Assembly (NCBI GenBank): GCA_016196065.1
Contig: JACPYL010000018.1
Location: forward strand, 62,001 to 126,000
Origin: Acidobacteriota bacterium
GTDB taxonomy: Bacteria; Acidobacteriota; Terriglobia; Terriglobales; Acidobacteriaceae
Length of the DNA stretch: 64,000 nt
Direction of reading: 5' to 3'
Numbering within the stretch: the first letter of the stretch is position 1; each line of letters starts with the position of its first letter. The position numbers and the translations under genes were made by a program. Positions 16,336 through 24,110 of the stretch are shown in pieces. Under the pieces are notes generated by a model. That model saw nothing but the letters and a program-made list of their open reading frames with translations. It did not search any database and was not told where the DNA came from.

Positions 16336-16373
16336 GGGGTGCCCCACGCATCGCGCACTTTGCGATGTGTGGA
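16335..16373. repeat. Dispersed hairpin repeat, copy 1
   Basis: GGGGTGCCCCACGCATCGC, then GCACTTTGCGATGTGTGG. The arms CCACGCATCGC and GCGATGTGTGG pair over 11 bp (one G-T mismatch) around a GCACTTT loop. Nearly identical to 17127-17164; a half copy lies at 15456. Confidence 0.7.
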
Positions 16374-16499
16374 TTTGACCACCACCGGAATGCGTCGAGA
16401 TTACGATACTCTCCCCTGGGCCGGTACCCTTCGCATTGGCTCCTAGCCGCTAAGGGCTCTAATGTTGCCGATCAATCCCATCGGCGGTACTCTTCCGCA

Positions 16500-17075
<576 letters not shown>

Positions 17076-17126
17076 TCGGGTGGCCCCTGCCCATGTCTAA
17101 ATAACTTGTTTCCAGGGCGCTACGCG

Positions 17127-17164
17127 GGGTGCCCCACACATCGCGCACTTTGCGATGTGTGGGT
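17127..17164. repeat. Dispersed hairpin repeat, copy 2
   Basis: GGGGTGCCCCACACATCGC, then GCACTTTGCGATGTGTGGG. The arms CCACACATCGC/GCGATGTGTGG form a perfect 11-bp stem with loop GCACTTT. It lies between the convergent DHFR-like and symporter genes, where the RNA could act as a bidirectional 3' hairpin. Confidence 0.75.
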
Positions 17165-17199
17165 TTCGTTGTTCCGGAAAGCGTCTCGTGGAGACCTTC

Positions 17200-18864
17200 C
17201 TACCGGAAGTAGATCCACAGCCCCACCACCGTCGTCACTAGCGCCAGGCTGAACACGATGTTCATCATCCGCTCGCTCGCGGTCTCCGGAGCGGGTTTGC
17301 GCGCGATACCGTGCATCGGGATGGTGTCCATCTTGTCGTCGACGGTCGCAAAAGTGAGTCCGGCAAGTTTGCGGCGATCCGGCGCCGGCGTCATCAAGCT
17401 CACCGCAACCAACACGATCGAGCAGATGATGAACATGAAAATCGCGTAGTGCAGGAAGTTCATGGAGACCAGCCACGCCACCACTCCGGTGTACTGAACA
17501 CCCTGCGCCGCCAGCAATTCGGCAACGAAACGGAATGCTCCGAGCACGAATCCGGTCATCAGCGATGAGATCGCGCCCGCGCCGTTCAGGCGAGTCCACA
17601 GAATTCCAAGCACGAAGCACGACGCGATCGGCGGGCTGATGTAGGCCTGTACGCTTTGCAGATAGATGTAGAGCTGGCTGCTGATCAAGTGAATGAACGG
17701 CACCCAGAGCAACCCGAGTACAACCATGAAGCCGGTCGCGATGCGTCCGAAGTTCACCAATTGCTTCTCCGAGGCCTGCGGACGCAGCTTCTTGTAGAAA
17801 TCGAGTGTGACCAGTGTGGACGCTGAGTTGAACACCGAACTCATCGCTCCCATGACGGCAGCGAGCAGCGCGGCCATGACGAGTCCAACCAGACCGGTCG
17901 GCAACAGGTTCAGAACCAGCGTCGGATAAGCGAAGTCAGGCTTCACAACCTGATCGGGATACAGTGCGAAGGCGATAATTCCCGGCAGCACGAGCATGAA
18001 TACCGGCAGAATCTTCAGGAAGCCGGCGAAGATCGTGCCTGCTTTAGCGTGACCTTCATCGCGCGCAGAGAGTACGCGTTGCACAATAACCTGGTCGGTA
18101 CACCAGTACCAGATGCCGAGAATCGGCGCGCCGAAAAAGATTCCTGTCCATGGAAAATTAGGATCAGACGCCGGCTTGATCATGTGGAAATAGCTGGCCG
18201 GGACCATCGTGCGCAGATGTTCGAGTCCACCGACGCGGTGCAGTCCGATGAAAGTCAGTGCGCAGGCACCGGCGATCAGGATCAGCGTCTGAACGGTGTC
18301 GGTATAGATCACAGCAGCGAGCCCGCCGGCGATCGTATACACGCCGGTGGCAATCACGAGCACGATCGCCGTCTTCCAGAGCGACCATCCCGCGACGCGT
18401 TCGAGAACGACGCTGGCGGCGTACAGTTGCACTGAAATCTTGGTAAAGATGTAGGCAATGATCGAAATGCCGGCCAGGTACACCGCGCATTGGCGATTGA
18501 AACGGCGCTCGAGGAATTCGGGCATCGTGAACACGTTGGAGCGCAAATAGAACGGAACGAACACCCACCCGAGGATGAGCAGGATCAGGCAGGCCAACCA
18601 TTCGAAGTGGCCGACGGCCAAGCCAGATGAGGCGCCGGTGCCCGAGAGTCCGATGAAGTGTTCGGTCGAAATGTTCGACACGAACAGCGAGGCGCCGATG
18701 AAGAACCATCCGATATCGCGGCTGGCGAGAAAATAGTCGGTGGAAGTGCGTTCCTTGCGAGCGAAATAAAAGCCGATGCAAAAGACAAGCAGGAAGTAAA
18801 CGCCGATGATTACTAAATCAAGAGTTGCCAGATTGCGATGGGTTACGGTCGCGATGGGGTTCAT
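17200..18864 (-). CDS. Sodium:solute symporter (SSS/SGLT family)
   Basis: The protein of about 554 residues (start MNPIATVTHRN at 18864) has some 13-14 hydrophobic helices. It shows the SSS landmarks 'STDYFLASRDIGWFFIGASL', 'NISTEHFIGLSG', 'WVFVPFYLRSNVFTMPEFLE' and 'YWCTDQVIVQRVLSA'. These point to the SGLT/SglT-like branch, which imports sugars or related polyols with Na+. An upstream in-frame ATG at 18942 would add a Pro/Gly-rich extension unlike the family. Neighbouring genes encode carbohydrate-active enzymes, which supports a sugar substrate. It sits in the inner membrane. Confidence 0.9.
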   Translation of the reverse strand: MNPIATVTHRNLATLDLVIIGVYFLLVFCIGFYFARKERTSTDYFLASRDIGWFFIGASLFVSNISTEHFIGLSGTGASSGLAVGHFEWLACLILLILGWVFVPFYLRSNVFTMPEFLERRFNRQCAVYLAGISIIAYIFTKISVQLYAASVVLERVAGWSLWKTAIVLVIATGVYTIAGGLAAVIYTDTVQTLILIAGACALTFIGLHRVGGLEHLRTMVPASYFHMIKPASDPNFPWTGIFFGAPILGIWYWCTDQVIVQRVLSARDEGHAKAGTIFAGFLKILPVFMLVLPGIIAFALYPDQVVKPDFAYPTLVLNLLPTGLVGLVMAALLAAVMGAMSSVFNSASTLVTLDFYKKLRPQASEKQLVNFGRIATGFMVVLGLLWVPFIHLISSQLYIYLQSVQAYISPPIASCFVLGILWTRLNGAGAISSLMTGFVLGAFRFVAELLAAQGVQYTGVVAWLVSMNFLHYAIFMFIICSIVLVAVSLMTPAPDRRKLAGLTFATVDDKMDTIPMHGIARKPAPETASERMMNIVFSLALVTTVVGLWIYFR

Positions 18865-19036
18865 CCGATGCTTGGGTCCAGCCCAGCCCCAGCCGCCAAA
18901 CGGGGGCGTCCTCTCTTTTGAGTGGTTAAGCCGCGCCGCCATAATAATCCCGCACAGCGCATTACGGCATCAGAATCTGAATTTTTGTTTTCGTCGAGCC
19001 GGCACCATTGACCTGTGAACCACCGTCGTTAATAAA

Positions 19037-19067
19037 CTGTCATCCCGAGCGAAGCGAGGGATCTGCA
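19037..19067. repeat. 31-bp dispersed intergenic repeat, copy 1
   Basis: CTGTCATCCCGAGCGAAGCG then AGGGATCTGCA. The same 31 bp recur inverted at 28651-28681 (identical) and 47354-47384 (one change). The core CGAGCGAAGCGAG is mirror-symmetric rather than a true hairpin. The element follows the 3' side of a gene at every site. Confidence 0.8.
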
Positions 19068-19086
19068 GTCCGCGGCAGAGGCAATC

Positions 19087-19869
19087 TTACGGCGTACTCA
19101 ACGCCTTCTGAATAGCCGCTTCGGCAAGCGGTGCCATGATGGCGTAGCCGTCGGGGTTGGGATGCAAGCCATCAGCCGCCAATTCCTTCTTCAATAACCC
19201 AGCCGGATCGACCATTGCGCTGAAGTAGTCGAGATAGACACATCCATTTGCGGCGCAATATTCGTGCAACCAACGATTGAGTTCGCGGATCTTCTCCGGC
19301 GAGCGCTGGGCAAATGGATCCTGCGATTGCGGCGTGTAGTTGTGCACGGGGAGCACCGACGAAAAGACCACGCGAATATTGTGGGCGCGAGCCAGTTCCG
19401 CGAGAGACGCGTAGTTCGCTTCAACCTGCTCCAGCGACATTGGCCCCGTATTGCCTGCAATGTCATTGGTCCCGGCAAGAACGACGACGGCCGCCGGTTG
19501 GAGATTGATGACATCGGCGCGGAACCGGATCAGCATCTGCGGCGTTGTTTGTCCGCCAATCCCGCGGTTCACGTACGGCTTGCCGGGAAAATACTTGGCG
19601 ATGGGCCAGATGTCGGTGATGGAGTCGCCGAAAAAAACCACGCGTCGTTCGCCCGCTGCCGGCGTCTTTAGCTCGGCATTGGCATCGCGATAGCGAGCGA
19701 GTTCTCCAAAGTCATTCAGCAAGATGGATGCCCTCGAAAGCCTCCACTCTCCCAGGCTTTTCGCTGCCTTCGAGTCCGGCGGCGCCTGCGCAAAAGAAAA
19801 ACTAGAAAAAAGAGCTGACAGCAGGATCGTCACTGCGATTCGCAAACGGAACATGGTTCGCATCTTCAT
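19087..19869 (-). CDS. Secreted SGNH/GDSL-family hydrolase
   Basis: The 260-residue protein has a signal peptide (RIAVTILLSALFSSFSFAQA). The four SGNH blocks are present: FFGDSITD with the nucleophilic Ser (block I), RGIGGQTT (Gly, block II), LAGTNDIAGN (Asn, block III) and DGLHPNPDGY (Asp/His, block V). These enzymes remove acyl groups from lipids, xylan or other glycans; the sequence is closest to the PAF-acetylhydrolase-like and acyl-esterase branch. The gene is divergent from the GH130-like gene, 70 bp apart, so it probably deacetylates an oligo- or polysaccharide in the periplasm. Confidence 0.9.
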   Translation of the reverse strand: MKMRTMFRLRIAVTILLSALFSSFSFAQAPPDSKAAKSLGEWRLSRASILLNDFGELARYRDANAELKTPAAGERRVVFFGDSITDIWPIAKYFPGKPYVNRGIGGQTTPQMLIRFRADVINLQPAAVVVLAGTNDIAGNTGPMSLEQVEANYASLAELARAHNIRVVFSSVLPVHNYTPQSQDPFAQRSPEKIRELNRWLHEYCAANGCVYLDYFSAMVDPAGLLKKELAADGLHPNPDGYAIMAPLAEAAIQKALSTP

Positions 19870-19939
19870 GCAGATACTCTACACTCGCTCCGCAAGCGGG
19901 GGTGTAGACTCCTCAGATCGACGGAAGAGGAATGCCATT

Positions 19940-20977
19940 TTGACGGTCACGATATCCGCCAGGAGACGATTGCGGTGCTTGCCGCTTGTCATGTGGATCG
20001 GCGTGCTCGCTCTCGCATCGATTCTTCAAGCCAATAGTAAGTGGGGCTTTCCCGCGTGGCGCCGCGTGAGTGACGATCCGATCCTTGCACCGCAGGGAAA
20101 AAGCTGGGAATCGGCGGGTACGTTCAATCCCGCCGTGGTCATTCACAACGGCAAGTTTGTCATGCTCTACCGGGCCCAAGACGCCCAGGGAACCTCTCGC
20201 CTCGGCTACGCGGAGAGCACCGATGGAATTCACTTCACACGTCGCGATGAGCCGGTGCTATCTCCAGTAGCCGACTATGAGAAAAATGGTGGAGTGGAAG
20301 ACCCTCGGCTGGTTGCGATCAACGGCGTGTATTACCTCACCTACACCGGCTACAACAAAGAAGACGCTCAGCTGTGCCTGGCGACTTCGAAGGACTTGAT
20401 CCATTGGGATCGCAAAGGCGTGATCCTGCCCGCGTACAAAGGAAATTGGAACGTCGGCTGGACCAAGTCGGGGGCGATCCTGACACAGAAAGTTCAAGGC
20501 AAGTACTGGATGTATTTCCTTGGGACGACTCGAGAAAAGACCGACGAAATGGGTCTGGCCTCTTCGACTGACCTGGTGCACTGGCAGGAAGAGACGATGA
20601 CGCCGGTAGTGCCGCGGCGGCCAGGCAGCTTCGATGCACGCGTGGTCGAGCCGGGTCCGCCGCCGATCATCACGAAGGACGGCATCGTCCTGATCTACAA
20701 CGGCGCGGACGAAAAATTGGTATACCGGGTCGGGATTGCTGTCTTCGACGTGAAGAATCCCGCCCGCCTGTTGTGGCGCTCCGAATCGCCGGTCCTTGTG
20801 CCGGAGAAGTCGTGGGAAAAGGTTGGACAAGTTCCGAACGTCGTCTTCGTGGAAGGGATGGCTCGCAAAGGCGCGCAGTATTTGTTCTATTACGGCGGTG
20901 CCGACCAATACGTTGGCGTAGCGGAATCCTCATTGACCGGCAAGACGCCACAGCTGCCGACGCTCAACACCCACTAA
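19940..20977 (+). CDS. GH130-like glycosidase/phosphorylase, exported
   Basis: Taking the TTG at 19940 (GAGG 10 bases upstream) gives 345 residues with an Arg-rich signal peptide (SARRRLRCLPLVMWIGVLAL). An ATG at 19991 is the alternative; the upstream frame overlaps the divergent SGNH gene and is rejected. The five-bladed propeller shows family landmarks: 'FNPAVVIHNGKFVMLYRAQD', 'SRLGYAESTDGIHF', 'GGVEDPRLV' with the catalytic-site Glu-Asp, 'YLTYTGYN' and 'IYNGADEKLVYRVG'. GH130 enzymes phosphorolyse or hydrolyse beta-mannosides. An exported member would more likely be a hydrolase. GH43/32-like enzymes are the main alternative. Confidence 0.85.
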   Translation: MTVTISARRRLRCLPLVMWIGVLALASILQANSKWGFPAWRRVSDDPILAPQGKSWESAGTFNPAVVIHNGKFVMLYRAQDAQGTSRLGYAESTDGIHFTRRDEPVLSPVADYEKNGGVEDPRLVAINGVYYLTYTGYNKEDAQLCLATSKDLIHWDRKGVILPAYKGNWNVGWTKSGAILTQKVQGKYWMYFLGTTREKTDEMGLASSTDLVHWQEETMTPVVPRRPGSFDARVVEPGPPPIITKDGIVLIYNGADEKLVYRVGIAVFDVKNPARLLWRSESPVLVPEKSWEKVGQVPNVVFVEGMARKGAQYLFYYGGADQYVGVAESSLTGKTPQLPTLNTH

Positions 20978-21035
20978 CCACGAACGACCTCAACGGAATG
21001 CGCGCGCGGGTGATGCCGGGTTTTTCGCTAGTCAA

Positions 21036-22361
21036 TTATTCGATGCCGAGCTGCTTTTGGATCTGCTCGAGCGGAACGTTCTTGGTTTCCGGAACCATGG
21101 TCTTCACCCAGATCAGTTGCAGCACCATCATGCCCGCAAAAAACAGGAACACATAGCCGGGCGGGAAGGTTGAGACCATTCTCGGGAAGAATGTAGTGAG
21201 CAACGCAGCGAAGATCCAGTGCGTGAAACTGCCCAGTGCCTGGCCTTCGGCGCGATGGCGATTGGGAAAGATCTCCGCGATGAACACCCAGATGACTGCA
21301 CCCTGCCCGATGGCATGCGCTGCGATGAAGCCGAAAATACATGCCGGCACAATGCTGTAGTGGGTAGTGAAGAACGCCCACGAAACCAGACCGAGAGAAG
21401 TGATGTAGCCGAACGAACCGATATATAAGAGCGTGCGCCGTCCCAGGCGGTCGATGAGCCACAGTCCCACGAACGTGAACACGAGGTTCGTGAGCCCGAT
21501 GCCGATCGACTGCAGCAATGCGGCCTTCGCTCCGAGTCCGGTAAGTTCAAAAATTCGCGGCGCGAAGTACAGAATCGCGTTGATCCCCGACAGCTGGTTG
21601 AAGAAAGCAATCAGAATGGCCAGCAGGATCGGCTTGCGCAGACGGCTGGTCCAGAACCCGCCCGTCTTTCCCTCGGCGTTCACCGCCGCACTAATCTCGT
21701 TGGCCAACCCGTCAATCTCGGCTTGAGAGGCTTCGGGCTGAATGCGGCGCAACACATCGATGCCCGCCGTTCGGTCTCCCTTGCGGCTCAGCAACCAGCG
21801 CGGGCTCTCGGGGATCGCAAGCGTCATGACCGCATAGAGCACCGACGGAAACGCGGCTACGCCCAGCATCCAACGCCAGGCGTTTTCACCAATGCCGGCA
21901 AGCAGCGCGTTCGAGACGAACGCGACCAGAATACCGAACACAATGTTGAACTGGAACATCCCGGCCAGCCGCCCGCGAAGCCGGGGAGGCGCAATTTCCG
22001 AAATGTAGAGCGGCGCAGCCACCGTCGAAATGCCGATGCCCAGCCCGCCGATGAACCGCGCCAAAATAAATGGCGTGAGTCCGTTCGCGACCGCCGACCC
22101 GATCGCCCCGACCAGGTACAGCACGCCGATCCAGAGCAGCGTGGCCTTGCGACCGAAGCGGTCCGTGGGCCAGCCTCCGATCAGCGAACCCACCACCGTG
22201 CCGTACAGCGCGGATCCCATCGCGATGCCGTGCAGTGCGGGACTCAATCCCCATAGCGATTGAATCGTCTTCTCCGCGCCGGAGATGACGACGGTGTCAA
22301 AGCCGAACAGGAACCCGGCCAGAGCGGATGTGAGCGACCAAAAAAATACGCGTGAGTTCAT
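21036..22361 (-). CDS. Sugar porter, major facilitator superfamily
   Basis: The 441-residue protein has 12 predicted membrane helices and the sugar-porter signatures: GFLFGFDTVVISGA in helix 1, GGWPTDRFGRK in the first cytoplasmic loop, IPESPRWLLSRKG before the central loop, QQLSGI-type 'NQLSGINAILYFAPRIF' in helix 7, and LIDRLGRRTLL in the second half. It resembles XylE/GalP/GLUT-like monosaccharide:H+ symporters. It is the last gene of a three-gene operon, 17 bp after the GH13 gene, and probably imports the glucose released by the two exported glycosidases. Confidence 0.93.
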   Translation of the reverse strand: MNSRVFFWSLTSALAGFLFGFDTVVISGAEKTIQSLWGLSPALHGIAMGSALYGTVVGSLIGGWPTDRFGRKATLLWIGVLYLVGAIGSAVANGLTPFILARFIGGLGIGISTVAAPLYISEIAPPRLRGRLAGMFQFNIVFGILVAFVSNALLAGIGENAWRWMLGVAAFPSVLYAVMTLAIPESPRWLLSRKGDRTAGIDVLRRIQPEASQAEIDGLANEISAAVNAEGKTGGFWTSRLRKPILLAILIAFFNQLSGINAILYFAPRIFELTGLGAKAALLQSIGIGLTNLVFTFVGLWLIDRLGRRTLLYIGSFGYITSLGLVSWAFFTTHYSIVPACIFGFIAAHAIGQGAVIWVFIAEIFPNRHRAEGQALGSFTHWIFAALLTTFFPRMVSTFPPGYVFLFFAGMMVLQLIWVKTMVPETKNVPLEQIQKQLGIE

Positions 22362-22378
22362 AGGTGAAGGCTGCGATT

Positions 22379-24073
22379 CTACCTGACAATCTCGCCAATG
22401 AACACGCCGTACGGCTCCAGGCTCACGTCCATTCCTTTCGCCGACGACTTCGGCGTCGCGACCAGGCTCTTCAGGCTCGCCGCTTTGTCCGCCAGGTTGA
22501 AGCTCGCCTTCTTCGGCGAACTCGACATGTTCAACGCGACCAAGACGGCTTTACCCTTGTAGCTTCGCAGGTACGACATCACGTTAGCGTCGCTTTCGTT
22601 CAGAGCTGTGTAGGATCCTTCGACCAATGCCTGGTTGGAGCGTCGCAACGCCAGAACTTTCTTGTACATGCTGAGTACGGAATTTGCGTCCTTCGATTCC
22701 GTTGCGACATTATGCGTCTTGTAGCTCGGCGGAACCGGCAGCCACGGCTCCTTTGTGCTGAATCCGCCGTTCGTTTCGGTGTTCCACTGCATGGGCGTGC
22801 GTTCGCCGTCGCGGCCGATTTCCTTAGGCCATCCAATGCGGCCTACCGGATCTTTCACATCTTCTTTGCGCTTGGGATTGTTGTTCTCCATGCCCAACTC
22901 TTCGCCGTAGTACATGATCGGGGTTCCACGCAGCGTGAGGTAAAACGCGCCCATCATCTTCGCAATCGCGTCGTTATTCTTGCCATCGCCGTAACGATTG
23001 TAGGAGCGCACCATGTCGTGATTGCTGATTACGTAAACCGGCCATCCACCAGCGCCGTCCACCGCAGCGATCTGACGGCGGAATTCCGGTGGAGAGAGTT
23101 TGTTCAGCGTTGTGAACATGAAATCCATCGGCATTTGCAGTTCGTTGTCGTGCGTGCCGTAGTACTCCTTGAGTTCGTCGATATTCGACGTCCACGTTTC
23201 GCCAACGAGGACCGCATCGGACTCATCCGCAACCGCGCGCAGTTTTTTCAGCACGTCATGTACTTCCGGAAGTCTCTTGTTGTGGATTTCTTCGGTCTCG
23301 GGATCACCCTTCGTCGTGGTACCCGGCAGCACCGGATTGTCAGTCAGTTTCGGGTCTTCAAACAAAGTGTCGACCGCATCCAGCCGAAATCCGGAGACGC
23401 CGCGCTTGTACCACCAACGCGTGGTGTCGAGCATCGCCTTCTCAACGTCTGGATTGCGCCAGTTAAGATCAGGCTGCTCAGCGTAAAACGCATGGTAGTA
23501 GTACTGATTGGTGGCCGGATCTAACTTCCAGGCGGATCCGCCAAAAACTGAAATCCAGTTGGTGGGTGGCTGCCCGGGCCCCTTGCCGTCACGCCATATG
23601 AACCAGTCGCGATGCGCCGAGGTGCGCGACGACTTCGAGTCGATGAACCAGGGGTGTTGATCGGAACTGTGATTGACCACGAAGTCCAGAATCAGACGTA
23701 TGTCTTGCTTCTTCCCTTCGTCCGCCATGCGATCGAAGTCGGCTAGCGTGCCGTACATCGGATCGATGTTCTCGAAATCGGAAACGTCATAACCGAAATC
23801 TACTTGCGGCGACGGAAAGAACGGACTGATCCAGACCGCATCAACTCCAAGATCGTGCAGATACGACATCTTGCCGGTGATACCGTTCAGATCGCCTATG
23901 CCATCGTTGTTGCTATCGGCAAAACTGCGCGGGTAAACCTGGTAAAAAACAGCATGCTGCCACCACTTGTGGCCTTCGGCGTCTACGGGCTTATTTTGGG
24001 CCGTGACTGAAAGGGAAAGGACAAGCAAAAACGGGAAGAGAACATGGAAAAATCGCTTTGTCATATATGTCAT
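22379..24073 (-). CDS. GH13 alpha-glucosidase, exported
   Basis: The start at 24073 has GAGGAG 7 bases upstream and gives 564 residues with a signal peptide (FFHVLFPFLLVLSLSVTAQ). The (beta/alpha)8 catalytic domain has the four GH13 regions: DFVVNH (130-135), GFRLDAVD with nucleophile D232, LVGETW with acid/base E292, and VISNHD with D353. The early 'YQVYPRSFADSNNDGIGDL' is typical of oligo-1,6-glucosidase, alpha-glucosidase and trehalose-synthase subfamilies. The C-terminal beta domain ends 'SLEPYGVFIGEI'. Export and the neighbouring debranching-type enzyme and sugar porter favour degradation of alpha-glucans or maltosides in the periplasm over trehalose synthesis. Confidence 0.92.
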   Translation of the reverse strand: MTYMTKRFFHVLFPFLLVLSLSVTAQNKPVDAEGHKWWQHAVFYQVYPRSFADSNNDGIGDLNGITGKMSYLHDLGVDAVWISPFFPSPQVDFGYDVSDFENIDPMYGTLADFDRMADEGKKQDIRLILDFVVNHSSDQHPWFIDSKSSRTSAHRDWFIWRDGKGPGQPPTNWISVFGGSAWKLDPATNQYYYHAFYAEQPDLNWRNPDVEKAMLDTTRWWYKRGVSGFRLDAVDTLFEDPKLTDNPVLPGTTTKGDPETEEIHNKRLPEVHDVLKKLRAVADESDAVLVGETWTSNIDELKEYYGTHDNELQMPMDFMFTTLNKLSPPEFRRQIAAVDGAGGWPVYVISNHDMVRSYNRYGDGKNNDAIAKMMGAFYLTLRGTPIMYYGEELGMENNNPKRKEDVKDPVGRIGWPKEIGRDGERTPMQWNTETNGGFSTKEPWLPVPPSYKTHNVATESKDANSVLSMYKKVLALRRSNQALVEGSYTALNESDANVMSYLRSYKGKAVLVALNMSSSPKKASFNLADKAASLKSLVATPKSSAKGMDVSLEPYGVFIGEIVR

Positions 24074-24110
24074 ATATAAACTCCTCACAAAAATAGCTGG
24101 TGATTCTTGG